DNA from: Lachnospiraceae bacterium
GTDB taxonomy: Bacteria; Bacillota_A; Clostridia; Lachnospirales; Lachnospiraceae
Reading direction: 5' to 3'
Assembly (NCBI GenBank): GCA_028694115.1
Contig: JAQUUB010000021.1
Location: 1-56,739, forward strand
Length of the DNA stretch: 56,739 nucleotides
Shown: positions 34,370 through 43,612 of the stretch, one piece after another
Numbering within the stretch: position 1 is the stretch's first letter
Layout of the letters: every line of letters begins with the position of its first letter
Program-made: the position numbers and the translations under genes
The notes under the pieces: model-generated
Databases searched by the model: none
The model's input: the letters and a program-made list of their open reading frames with translations, nothing else
What the model was told of the DNA's origin: nothing

Positions 34370-35212
34370 CTACGAAAAAAAGTCTTCTGCTAATGTAATT
34401 TCGCCAATATAACCAACACTTCCTGTCATGGTAACCGTATCATCCGATCCAATTTCAATTTCCAATTCTCCACCTGGCATTTGTACCGTCACACACGAAT
34501 CTACAAATCCCATTCGATATGCGGCTGCGGCTGCGGCGCAAGCGCTGCTTCCTGATGCTAATGTGTACCCTGCTCCTCGTTCATAAATTTCTATCTGAAG
34601 CGTTTTTCTATCTATCACTCTTAGAAGCTGCATATTAATACGATTCGGGAATCTTTTATCTGCTTCTACATAGGGTCCTAATTTTTCGGCTGTTTTTTTC
34701 GTAGCTTCTTCCATCATAATAACACAATGAGGGTTCCCAATCGTTAAGCAGGTGGCATTATATAGTTTTTCAGAGAACATCATTGGCTCATTAATAACTT
34801 CTCTTTCTGGTCCAGTCACTGGTATCTGGTGAGATGCAAAAGAAACCTTTCCCATATCTACTTGAATTCTGGTTCCCCTTTTATTTAAGTATTCTACTTT
34901 GACTTCTCCACCTTTGGTATTTAGTGTAAAAGGTTTTCCATCTACATATGATTCATCAAGCAAGTATTTGGCAAATATTCGAACACCATTACCTGACTTC
35001 TCTGCTTCTGATCCATCGGGGTTGAAAATTTTCAAATAGATTTTTCCTTCATCAAAAATAGGACCATATAAAATACCATCCGATCCAACACCGAAATTTC
35101 TTCTACAAATCATCTCTATTTTTCTATCCTGAAGTTTTATATCATTTTTGTTTGGATCTAAAATCAAATAATCATTTCCTAATCCATGATATTTACTAAG
35201 TAAAATACTCAT
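34370..35212 (-). CDS. dapF: DapF-like epimerase with Ser in both catalytic positions
   Basis: 280 aa with the two-lobed diaminopimelate epimerase fold. Segments SKYHGLGNDYLILD, RNFGVGSDGI, FNPDGSEAE, TIGNPHCV and ERGAGYTLA match DapF throughout. The enzyme normally interconverts LL- and meso-DAP with two cysteines, as thiolate base and thiol acid. Here both are serine: S73 in EKSGNGVR and S220 in LASGSSAC, both confirmed as TCA codons. GAGET is also GAGYT. It may be an active DapF variant or a related racemase. The start at 35212 follows GGAGG. Confidence 0.82.
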   Translation of the reverse strand: MSILLSKYHGLGNDYLILDPNKNDIKLQDRKIEMICRRNFGVGSDGILYGPIFDEGKIYLKIFNPDGSEAEKSGNGVRIFAKYLLDESYVDGKPFTLNTKGGEVKVEYLNKRGTRIQVDMGKVSFASHQIPVTGPEREVINEPMMFSEKLYNATCLTIGNPHCVIMMEEATKKTAEKLGPYVEADKRFPNRINMQLLRVIDRKTLQIEIYERGAGYTLASGSSACAAAAAAYRMGFVDSCVTVQMPGGELEIEIGSDDTVTMTGSVGYIGEITLAEDFFS

Positions 35213-35309
35213 ATTAACCTCCATTCTTTTGACAGTCCCTTTTGACAATCCTTGTTCTTATATTATTAGTGTATTGTATATTTTTTGCTATTAGTATGAA
35301 TAAAATAGC

Positions 35310-35338
35310 TTGATATATTGCAAATAGTGCTATATGAT
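35310..35338 (+). promoter_or_regulatory. araC-family gene promoter
   Basis: TTGATA (35310-35315), a 17-nt spacer and TATGAT (35333-35338) lie 60 nt before the ATG. Confidence 0.7.
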
Positions 35339-35397
35339 AAATACAAACACATTTTCATAATAATTGAGAGCGTAATTGAGAGAGGTGTCATTTTAAA

Positions 35398-36249
35398 ATG
35401 AAAGAAATAGAATTAAAATCAGGCTATTTAACAGAAGAATTCCAATTATTTAATTTGAAAGATACCATAAAAAAAGATTTTTCTTTTCATTATCATGATT
35501 TTCATAAAGTTCTATTATTTTTCTCTGGGAAGGTAACTTATATTATAGAAGGAAAGTCCTATTTTTTGAAGGCTGGAGACATACTGCTTGTAAGTGCTGG
35601 TTCTATTCATAAGCCTATTATTGATACTTCGATGCCCTATGAGCGTCTTATCTTTTATATAAAACCAATATATGCTGATTTACCTTCTAAGGATTCCATC
35701 TGCTCCTGTTTTGAAAAAGCAAGAGTAAGAGATCATTACCTAATCCGTACAGATATTAATAATTCTCAATTTTTACGCGAAATTGCCCTGCGTTTATTTC
35801 AATCGCTTACCGTTGATGACTTTGGAAAACATATGCTATCACATTCTCTTTATATTGAATTTATGATTTATTTAAATCGTGTATTCCTTGGCAAACAATA
35901 TAATAAAGATAAAACAATAGCTGCTTATGATTTACAAATCATAGAAATCATGAAATATATTAATCAAAATTTAGCTCAAGATTTAAGTCTTTCCACCTTA
36001 TCAGAAAAATTCTTTCTTAGTCGTTCTAGAATGATCCATAAATTTAAAGAGGAAACTGGATATACACTGCATAAATATATTTTGCAAAAGCGTTTAGTTT
36101 ATGCAAAGCATCTTATGGAGGATGAGCAAATACCAATAACAAAAGCCGCTCTTATGAGCGGCTTTAAAGACTATACTACTTTTTATCGTGCTTTGAAAAA
36201 ATCTTCCAAGGATCCATTCATAAACTCTTCTGATGCTAATTTTGAATAA
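35398..36249 (+). CDS. AraC-family transcriptional regulator with cupin sensor
   Basis: 283 aa. The N-terminal cupin domain (about 20-150) has HYHDFHKVLLFFSGKVTYII and a LKAGDILLVSAGSIHKP turn. Two helix-turn-helix motifs follow at about 185-280 (LSLSTLSEKFFLSRSRMIHKFKEETG and ITKAALMSGFKDYTTFYRALK). Ligand and targets are unknown; AraC members often act on a neighbouring or distant catabolic operon. Its last 67 nt overlap the end of the convergent queH, and a hairpin within its second HTH coding region looks like the queH terminator. Confidence 0.92.
   Translation: MKEIELKSGYLTEEFQLFNLKDTIKKDFSFHYHDFHKVLLFFSGKVTYIIEGKSYFLKAGDILLVSAGSIHKPIIDTSMPYERLIFYIKPIYADLPSKDSICSCFEKARVRDHYLIRTDINNSQFLREIALRLFQSLTVDDFGKHMLSHSLYIEFMIYLNRVFLGKQYNKDKTIAAYDLQIIEIMKYINQNLAQDLSLSTLSEKFFLSRSRMIHKFKEETGYTLHKYILQKRLVYAKHLMEDEQIPITKAALMSGFKDYTTFYRALKKSSKDPFINSSDANFE
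36136..36165 (-). terminator. queH terminator inside the araC coding sequence
   Basis: A perfect 10-bp stem AAAGCCGCTC/GAGCGGCTTT (36142-36151 with 36156-36165) with a 4-nt loop is followed on the minus strand by TTTTGTTATT. It lies 18 nt past the queH stop. On the plus strand it encodes KAALMSGF of the regulator and has no T run. Confidence 0.75.
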
Positions 36250-36848
36250 ATACACCCACAATAATTTTGACGATATAATTGGTATTCTTTTGACAATTCA
36301 ATGGAACGTTTATATCCATCTTTCTTTTTAAAATCTGATGTCAAATGCTTAATTCCAAACTCTTCTGAAAGTTTCTCTCCAATCTCATTAATCTTTTCTG
36401 CATTTTTATGAGGACTAATGGATAAGGTAGTTGTAAAATAATCAAATCCGTTGGTAGATGCATAAATGATTGCTTTCCTCATTCGAAGTTCATAACAACG
36501 AAAACATCGCTCTCCACCTTCTGGTAATTGTTCCAACCCTTTCGCCATATTGTAAAAACTATCGGGATCATATTCCTCGACACAAATGGAAATCGAATGA
36601 CCCTTTGGAAACATATCTTCTACAAGTCGTTGTAATTCAAGAGCTCTCTTCTGATATTCCAATTCCGGAAAAATATTAGGATTATAAAAATATAATGTAA
36701 TTTCAAATTTATCCGCTAAATATTCAAGAACCCAACTAGAACACGGTGCACAACATGCATGTAATAGTAACCTTTGCTTTTTTTCCTGCTTTTCTAAGAA
36801 TCCTAAAATTCTTTCAAGTTCTTTTTGATAATTTCTATTTTGAGACAT
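36183..36848 (-). CDS. queH: epoxyqueuosine reductase QueH
   Basis: 221 aa of the QueH (former DUF208) family, which reduces epoxyqueuosine to queuosine in tRNA and replaces QueG. Cysteine motifs expected to bind metal/Fe-S are HACCAPCSS (C32, C33, C36), RCFRCYELR (C115, C118) and NYCGC near 197. TTTLSISPHKNAEKI also matches the family. It overlaps the upstream EAL gene by 14 nt, so it is probably co-transcribed with it. The C-terminus runs into the araC gene on the other strand. Confidence 0.9.
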   Translation of the reverse strand: MSQNRNYQKELERILGFLEKQEKKQRLLLHACCAPCSSWVLEYLADKFEITLYFYNPNIFPELEYQKRALELQRLVEDMFPKGHSISICVEEYDPDSFYNMAKGLEQLPEGGERCFRCYELRMRKAIIYASTNGFDYFTTTLSISPHKNAEKINEIGEKLSEEFGIKHLTSDFKKKDGYKRSIELSKEYQLYRQNYCGCIYSKLASEEFMNGSLEDFFKAR

Positions 36849-39081
36849 ATTTGTTAATAAACTCCTTTGAAGGCATAGGTTTTGAATATAGATATCCTTG
36901 CGCGTAGCGACAACCTATCTCCTTTAATACAGACTCTTGCTCCTTAGTCTCTACACCTTCGCAAATACAGGAAACTCCTAAGCCATCTGCCATTTCAACT
37001 ATTTTCCGCAAAATCCACATGCTTGTCTCTGAAGTAGACGTTTCAGAAAAGAATTCCCGGTCAATTTTTAATATGTCAAATGGAACATCCTTTAATAAAT
37101 TTAGTGAAGAATATCCTGATCCAAAATCATCTATGTCTAAAATGATATCATGCGATTTTAATTCTTTCATAACAGAAATCATTTTCTCTCTTTCATCTAA
37201 AAACACGGTTTCTGTTAGTTCTAGTTCAATTATATCTTTTGGAATATTATATTTTTTGAGGATTTTTTTAACCTTTTTCACGTATTCTGGATTCATTAAC
37301 AAAACTCTGCTTTGATTTACTGATATTGGCATAATTTTAAGTCCATCACTTAGAAGATTGCCCATATACTTGCAAATTTCTTCAAGCATATAGAAATCCA
37401 GTTTCTCTATAAAACCATTTTGCTCAAAAACAGAAATAAATTCATCCGGATAAACCATTGATCCATCCTGTCTAATCCAGCGTACTAATGCCTCGCCCCC
37501 TGCAATACAGTTCGTCATTATGTCAAATTTGGGTTGTATGTATACTTTGAATTCACCCTGCAAAAGAGCTTCCTCCATAGAAGCTTCAATTTCTTCTCTT
37601 CTTTTAATATCTTTCTGCATGCCGACCGTATATTCAACCGTATGACGATTTGATTTTTTGGTGATAGATTTACGGGCCAGATTTGCCTTGTCAATTATAT
37701 CATCAATATTTTCACTACTATCTTTTATGTGATAATAGCCCGTACGGAAAATAATGGGATAATTAACATCTATGCTCTTTGCATACTCATTAATACTCTT
37801 TGCAAAATCATTCATACGTCTCTCAATATCATCCAAATCAACCATTAAGGCTGTAAACTGATCGGCAGTATTTCTTGCAAATACTTCTTTGGACCCAAAA
37901 TTTTCTTCTGCATAATTAGCAATTGTTTGTAAAATTTCATTTCCTCTCTCATACCCAAATGCTTCATTGATATATCTGAAATTAGTAATATCAAATCGAG
38001 CTACAAGATAAGAAAATTTGTGTTCCTCTTGTATCAACTCTACTGCCTTATCATGAAAATAATTCATATTCTTACTTTGTGTTAATTCATCAGAATAAAA
38101 TACTGATTCAATCCTTTTATAAAGTGCTTTTGAAGAATAAATGATAGATAGTATAGCAAGTAGCACACATCCCACGATTCCGATAATAAAAAAATTTCTC
38201 TTTTGGGTTTCTGAAATAACAGTTAAATCCACTTCTGCCTTATCAACAAAACAAATTGTCTTAAAATCATTTGAATTTTCTACCGTAGAATAAACAGCAT
38301 AAAGATTTTTTGAGCGAGTAGTAATTTTCTTAATTCCACTCCCCTCTAAACTAATTTCTTCCCTCAATGCATTTAATTCAGCTCCCTCCATTTCCATGGA
38401 TTCAAGTGTCATATAGATATTCCTATCACCTGAAAAGCAAGCATTACTGTTGATTTCATTAGTATTTTGTAGTATAACGGTTCCGTCTTTATTAATTAAT
38501 AGAAACGTTTTATTCAAATCACCCTGATTCCTATTTTCTGGCATCAAATAATTATCACATTTCTGATATCCTACAAAATATCCCTTTAAAACGCCATTAC
38601 CTACTGGGGAAAAAACCACAATCCCATCCTTAACTTCAGTTCGGTTAATATTTCCCACAACGGCAGGCTCATTTCCCTTTGTTAATTCTTGCAAAAGTAT
38701 ATATTCTTCCTTATCTACAGCTTCTACTTTATGTCCAATTTCTGGGTAATAACATCCTTTCAAATCTATAAAATATACATTATCAAAAGCACCTGACTTT
38801 GTATAAGACTGAAGTGCGGAATGAATGCTTTTTTCATTTAAATAATTGATGGCATCAAAACGAGCAGAAGCTTGTTTTGCAATATTCTTATAACCCTCAA
38901 AACGCTCTTCCATGATATCATTTGTCATTTGCACATCGTTTTCTAATGACTCTAAAATAGTGTCTTTTATAGATTCCTGCATTTTATATATATGGAAAAA
39001 ACAAAATAAGATGCTGGCAGTTAAAATAAAAACAGTAAAAAGCATTGCACGGGTATACTTTTTCTGAAAGTTTTTAATCAT
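36835..39081 (-). CDS. membrane GGDEF-EAL protein, probable c-di-GMP phosphodiesterase
   Basis: 748 aa with membrane helices at about 12-31 and 297-317 enclosing an extracellular sensor region (about 35-295), then GGDEF and EAL domains. The GGDEF signature is degenerate (NTADQF near 404-409), so cyclase activity is unlikely. The EAL domain keeps EALVR (530-534), N589, the ELTE Glu, DDFGSGYSS (651-659), K672, EGVET (708-712) and Q728, so it should hydrolyse c-di-GMP. It follows carB by 17 nt and overlaps queH. Confidence 0.92.
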   Translation of the reverse strand: MIKNFQKKYTRAMLFTVFILTASILFCFFHIYKMQESIKDTILESLENDVQMTNDIMEERFEGYKNIAKQASARFDAINYLNEKSIHSALQSYTKSGAFDNVYFIDLKGCYYPEIGHKVEAVDKEEYILLQELTKGNEPAVVGNINRTEVKDGIVVFSPVGNGVLKGYFVGYQKCDNYLMPENRNQGDLNKTFLLINKDGTVILQNTNEINSNACFSGDRNIYMTLESMEMEGAELNALREEISLEGSGIKKITTRSKNLYAVYSTVENSNDFKTICFVDKAEVDLTVISETQKRNFFIIGIVGCVLLAILSIIYSSKALYKRIESVFYSDELTQSKNMNYFHDKAVELIQEEHKFSYLVARFDITNFRYINEAFGYERGNEILQTIANYAEENFGSKEVFARNTADQFTALMVDLDDIERRMNDFAKSINEYAKSIDVNYPIIFRTGYYHIKDSSENIDDIIDKANLARKSITKKSNRHTVEYTVGMQKDIKRREEIEASMEEALLQGEFKVYIQPKFDIMTNCIAGGEALVRWIRQDGSMVYPDEFISVFEQNGFIEKLDFYMLEEICKYMGNLLSDGLKIMPISVNQSRVLLMNPEYVKKVKKILKKYNIPKDIIELELTETVFLDEREKMISVMKELKSHDIILDIDDFGSGYSSLNLLKDVPFDILKIDREFFSETSTSETSMWILRKIVEMADGLGVSCICEGVETKEQESVLKEIGCRYAQGYLYSKPMPSKEFINKYVSK

Positions 39082-39098
39082 AATGTCTCTCCGAATAT

Positions 39099-42000
39099 TT
39101 ATTTTACTTTTGCAATATCAATTAAAGTTAGCTTCTCTTTATTGGTACATTCCATACTTGTTAATAATGCATTCACAGTATCAAGTGAGGTTAGACAATG
39201 AATTCCTGTTTCAATCGCAGTTCTCCTTATCAAGAAACCATCTCTACTCTTATCTCTGCCCTGGGTAGGTGTATCCACAACCAAATCGATTTTGTGACCT
39301 AGTATTAAATCCATAACTGTAGGTGATTCTTGTGCTATTTTATTAACTTTGAGTGCTTTTACCCCATTATCACGTAAAACTTTAGCTGTACTTCTGGTTG
39401 CATAAACCTTATAGCCTAATGCTTCAAATCTTCTTCCTATTTCGATTGCTTCGTATTTATCCGAATCCTTTACTGTGATAATCACTTGTTTAAACTTAGG
39501 TAATTGAATTCCAGCACCTATAAAAGCTTTGTATAGAGCCTCATTAAATGTTTTTGCAATACCTAAACACTCACCAGTTGATTTCATTTCAGGACCAAGG
39601 CTTATTTCTGCTCCATAAATTTTTTCAAAAGAAAATACAGGCATTTTTATTGCAATATAATCAGACTCTTTTTGAAGTCCTGGCTCATATCCAAGATCAC
39701 GGATTTTTTCTCCAATGATTACTTGTGTAGCAAGATCCACAATTGCAATGCCGGTTACCTTGCTAATATAGGGAACCGTTCTTGAAGAACGCGGGTTAAC
39801 TTCGATAACATAGACTTCCTCTCCCACAACAATAAATTGAATATTAATCAATCCGATTACATGTAATGCCTTTGCAAGTCTCCTTGTATACTCTGCAATT
39901 GTCTCTTTTACATTTGCACTAATACTTTGCGCTGGGTATACGGAAATACTATCTCCTGAATGAACACCCGCTCTCTCAATATGTTCCATAATACCAGGAA
40001 TTAAAATATCTGTTCCGTCACAAACAGCATCTACTTCTATTTCTTTACCCATTAAATATTTATCTACAAGAATTGGGTGATCTTGAGCAATCCGATTAAT
40101 GATATCAATAAATTCCTCAACTTCTTCATCATTAAAGGCAATCTTCATACCCTGTCCACCTAAAACATAAGAAGGCCTTACTAAAACAGGATATCCTAAT
40201 TCATTTGCGACCTTTTTTGCCTCTTGTGCAGTAAAGACAGTTCCACCAGAAGGACGTGGTATGCTGCACTGCTCGAGAATTTCATCAAATAACTCTCTAT
40301 CCTCTGCAGCATCTACATTCTCTGCTGATGTACCAAGGATTGGAACACCCATTTTCATTAAACTTTCTGTAAGCTTAATTGCCGTCTGTCCACCAAACTG
40401 TACAACTGCTCCGTCTGGTTTTTCAATATTTACTATATTTTCAACATCTTCTGGTGTTAATGGCTCAAAATATAATTTATCCGCTATATCAAAATCTGTG
40501 CTGACCGTTTCTGGATTGTTATTAACAATAATCGTTTCATATCCTGCCTTACTAAATGCCCATGTGCTATGAACGGAGCAGTAATCAAATTCGATTCCCT
40601 GACCAATACGAATGGGGCCTGATCCAAGAACAAGAACCTTTTTCTTTTTACCAGTTGACTGTATCTCACTACTTTCATCTTCACTTCCGAAAACTGAATA
40701 GAAATAAGGTGTTGCTGCTGCAAATTCGGCCGCGCAAGTATCTACCATTTTAAATGATGCCGTTATCCCATTCTGATAACGCATTTCTTTTATTTCTTTT
40801 TCTGACACACCTGTCAATCTTGAAATGACAGCATCTGAAAATTCAATTCGTTTCGCTTCTTTTAGAAGTTCAATCGTAAGTGGACCTTTTTGAAGTGCTT
40901 GCTCCATTTCAACTAAAATTGCCAATTTATCTATAAACCATACATCTACTTTTGTAATATCATGTATAATCTCATAGCTTATTCCTTTTCTAATTGCCTC
41001 AGCTATTACATAAATTCTCTGGTCATCTACAATTGCTAATCTTTCTTTTAACTCCTCAATACCTAATTCTGAAAAATCATAGCTTAAAAGACAATCTACA
41101 TGTTGCTCTAAAGAACGAATTGCTTTCATAAGAGCACCTTCAAAATTATCGCAAATACTCATAACTTCACCAGTTGCTTTCATCTGAGTCGTGAGCGTTC
41201 TCTTTGCAGTAATAAACTTATCAAATGGAAGTCTTGGTATCTTTACAACACAATAATCAAGTGTCGGTTCAAAGCTTGCATAAGTCTTCTTGGTAATTGC
41301 ATTAATAATCTCATCCAATGTAAAACCTAATGCAATTTTAGCCGCAACCTTTGCAATAGGATATCCCGTTGCCTTACTTGCTAATGCGGAAGATCTGCTT
41401 ACACGGGGATTTACTTCAATAACACAATACTCAAAGCTTGTTGGATGTAACGCATATTGAACATTGCAACCGCCAGTAATTTTTAATTCATTAATAATAT
41501 TTAATGCGGAAGAACGTAGCATCTGATATTCTTTATCACTTAATGTTTGCGATGGTGCCACAACAATACTATCACCAGTATGCACACCTACAGGGTCCAG
41601 ATTTTCCATATTACAAACGGTAATACAGTTTCCATTCGAATCCCGCATTACCTCGTACTCGATTTCTTTCCATCCAGAAATACATCTCTCTACTAATACC
41701 TGGCCTACACGTGACAAACGTAAACCGTTTGCAAGGACTTCTTCTAATTCAACCTGATTCGAAACGATACCGCCACCGCTTCCTCCAAGTGTATATGCCG
41801 GACGCAGAACCACAGGATACCCTATCTTCTTAGCAAATTCTACGCCATCTTTAATATTTTCTACAACAAGAGAAGGTGCACAAGGCTCCCCAATTTTCTC
41901 CATTGTTTCCTTAAATTCTAAGCGGTCCTCTGCCTTCTTAATTGTAGCAGCTGTAGTTCCTATTAGTTTTACATTATATTTTGCAAGAATTCCCTTTTCT

Positions 42001-42308
42001 TCCAATTCCATTCCGAGGTTTAATCCTGCCTGTCCACCTAATGTAGGTAGCACACTGTCTGGCCTTTCCTGATCAATTAATTGTTCTAACACTTCAATTG
42101 TTAAAGGCTCTATATATACTTTATCCGCAATTTCTTTATCCGTCATAATTGTGGCCGGATTCGAGTTGACAAGAACTACTTCAACTCCTTCTTCTTTTAA
42201 AGAACGACATGCTTGTGTACCTGCATAATCAAATTCTGCCGCTTGTCCTATCACAATTGGTCCCGATCCTATTACTAGCACTTTATGGATATCTTTATTT
42301 CTTGGCAT
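39099..42308 (-). CDS. carB: carbamoyl-phosphate synthase large subunit
   Basis: 1069 aa, the full length for CarB. It has two homologous ATP-grasp halves (GSGPIVIGQAAEFDYAG near 13 and GSGPIRIGQGIEFDY near 560), each with its glycine-rich ATP loop (PAYTLGGSGGGI and PSYVLGGQGMKI) and metal-binding EVNPR segments. A C-terminal MGS-like allosteric domain ends it (from about 940, RSTAKVLRDNGVKA and VVDTPTQGRDKSRDG). It uses ammonia from CarA to make carbamoyl phosphate for pyrimidines and arginine. Confidence 0.98.
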   Translation of the reverse strand: MPRNKDIHKVLVIGSGPIVIGQAAEFDYAGTQACRSLKEEGVEVVLVNSNPATIMTDKEIADKVYIEPLTIEVLEQLIDQERPDSVLPTLGGQAGLNLGMELEEKGILAKYNVKLIGTTAATIKKAEDRLEFKETMEKIGEPCAPSLVVENIKDGVEFAKKIGYPVVLRPAYTLGGSGGGIVSNQVELEEVLANGLRLSRVGQVLVERCISGWKEIEYEVMRDSNGNCITVCNMENLDPVGVHTGDSIVVAPSQTLSDKEYQMLRSSALNIINELKITGGCNVQYALHPTSFEYCVIEVNPRVSRSSALASKATGYPIAKVAAKIALGFTLDEIINAITKKTYASFEPTLDYCVVKIPRLPFDKFITAKRTLTTQMKATGEVMSICDNFEGALMKAIRSLEQHVDCLLSYDFSELGIEELKERLAIVDDQRIYVIAEAIRKGISYEIIHDITKVDVWFIDKLAILVEMEQALQKGPLTIELLKEAKRIEFSDAVISRLTGVSEKEIKEMRYQNGITASFKMVDTCAAEFAAATPYFYSVFGSEDESSEIQSTGKKKKVLVLGSGPIRIGQGIEFDYCSVHSTWAFSKAGYETIIVNNNPETVSTDFDIADKLYFEPLTPEDVENIVNIEKPDGAVVQFGGQTAIKLTESLMKMGVPILGTSAENVDAAEDRELFDEILEQCSIPRPSGGTVFTAQEAKKVANELGYPVLVRPSYVLGGQGMKIAFNDEEVEEFIDIINRIAQDHPILVDKYLMGKEIEVDAVCDGTDILIPGIMEHIERAGVHSGDSISVYPAQSISANVKETIAEYTRRLAKALHVIGLINIQFIVVGEEVYVIEVNPRSSRTVPYISKVTGIAIVDLATQVIIGEKIRDLGYEPGLQKESDYIAIKMPVFSFEKIYGAEISLGPEMKSTGECLGIAKTFNEALYKAFIGAGIQLPKFKQVIITVKDSDKYEAIEIGRRFEALGYKVYATRSTAKVLRDNGVKALKVNKIAQESPTVMDLILGHKIDLVVDTPTQGRDKSRDGFLIRRTAIETGIHCLTSLDTVNALLTSMECTNKEKLTLIDIAKVK

Positions 42309-42314
42309 AACCTA

Positions 42315-43502
42315 TTAACCTCCATTTTTCATCATATTAATAAACCGATCAAACAAGAAAGAAGAATCTTGCGGTCCTGGACATGCTTCTGGGTGAAACT
42401 GTACAGTAAAAATGTTTTTACCTGTATATTTTAAGCCTTCATTTGTTTTATCATTGACATTCTCAAAAGCTTTCACAGCAATTGTTTCATCTATACTATC
42501 TGTATCTACGACATATCCATGATTCTGTGATGAAATGTATACACGGTTTGTTGCAAGATCCTTTACTGGATGATTACCACCACGGTGCCCATATTTCATT
42601 TTATAAGTATCAGCTCCACATGCCAGTGCCATTAACTGATGACCTAAACAAATTGCAAAGATAGTCACATCCGATGCATATAATTTCTTTATCTCTTCTA
42701 TTACCGATGTGCATTCCTTAGGATCCCCTGGGCCATTTGAAAGCATAATTCCGTCTGGTTTATCTCTTAAGATTTCTTCCGCACTTGTGCTTGACGGATA
42801 GATGGTAACATCACATCCTCTAGCTGCTAAAGAATCTGCTATATTGGATTTTGCTCCTAGATCAAGAAGTGCTACTCTTAAGCCTTTACCATTTAATTCT
42901 CTGACATTACTAGGTTTCTTTTCTCTATCACCACTTAAATATGCTTTTTCATTAAAAAACGCACTTCCTGCGATTGCTCCGTTATCTGATAAATTTTCAG
43001 AAGCTTTCACTTCATATTTATGTTTACAAGTAACTTTTTCAACAACTTTCCCAGTTGTATAGGCTTCTAATTTTGGAATAATTTCATTTAAATCATAGTT
43101 TTCATTCGTTGTAATGATACCATTCATAGTTCCCTTCTCTCGAAGGATTTTTGTAAGTGCCCTCGTATCAATTCCTGCAATACCAGGTACATCATTTTCT
43201 TCCAAAAATTCCTGTATTGTTTTATCGGATCTGAAATTACTTGGAACTCTCGATAACTCTCTTACAATCAATCCATCTGGCCATGGTCTAGGTGATTCCA
43301 TATCTTCTTTACAAATACCATAGTTTCCAATTAATGGATAAGTCATACATACCGCCTGTCCTGCATAAGAGGGATCTGTCAACACCTCTAAATATCCTGC
43401 CATTGACGTATTAAATACGATCTCACTTATTACTTCTTTTTCGACGCCTATATGTGTTCCAGAAAACACTGTACCATCTTCCAAAATTAAAAATGCTTTC
43501 AT
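42315..43502 (-). CDS. carA: carbamoyl-phosphate synthase small subunit
   Basis: 395 aa. The N-terminal CPSase domain (about 1-150, EDGTVFSGTHIGVEK, FNTSMAGYLEVLTDPSYAGQ) precedes a class I glutaminase with the nucleophile Cys in FAICLGHQLMALA and His-Glu in VQFHPEACPGP. It is 6 nt ahead of carB and translationally coupled. A strong promoter lies upstream, but I see no pyrimidine attenuator or arginine box in the short leader (about 30 nt). Confidence 0.97.
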   Translation of the reverse strand: MKAFLILEDGTVFSGTHIGVEKEVISEIVFNTSMAGYLEVLTDPSYAGQAVCMTYPLIGNYGICKEDMESPRPWPDGLIVRELSRVPSNFRSDKTIQEFLEENDVPGIAGIDTRALTKILREKGTMNGIITTNENYDLNEIIPKLEAYTTGKVVEKVTCKHKYEVKASENLSDNGAIAGSAFFNEKAYLSGDREKKPSNVRELNGKGLRVALLDLGAKSNIADSLAARGCDVTIYPSSTSAEEILRDKPDGIMLSNGPGDPKECTSVIEEIKKLYASDVTIFAICLGHQLMALACGADTYKMKYGHRGGNHPVKDLATNRVYISSQNHGYVVDTDSIDETIAVKAFENVNDKTNEGLKYTGKNIFTVQFHPEACPGPQDSSFLFDRFINMMKNGG

Positions 43503-43540
43503 AAATTACCTGTCCATCCTTTCATTAGCCTAATCGGTTA

Positions 43541-43569
43541 ATTATATCACACGCCCTGATTGTCTTCAA
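43541..43569 (-). promoter_or_regulatory. carA promoter
   Basis: TTGAAG (43569-43564), a 17-nt spacer and TGA-TATAAT (43549-43541) on the minus strand make an extended -10 promoter. It directly adjoins the purL terminator. Confidence 0.75.
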
Positions 43570-43607
43570 TAAAAATCCCCTGATGTTATATTTTACATCA
43601 AGGGATT
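43569..43607 (-). terminator. purL terminator
   Basis: AATCCC-TGATGT (43574-43586) pairs with ACATCA-GGGATT (43595-43607) with one C/A mismatch, and TTTTT-ATTG follows on the minus strand. Confidence 0.8.
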
Positions 43608-43612
43608 CATTT

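Noticed and set aside
43503..43612. PyrR attenuator before carA
   Set aside because: The leader after the promoter is only about 30 nt and the hairpin present belongs to purL upstream of the promoter.
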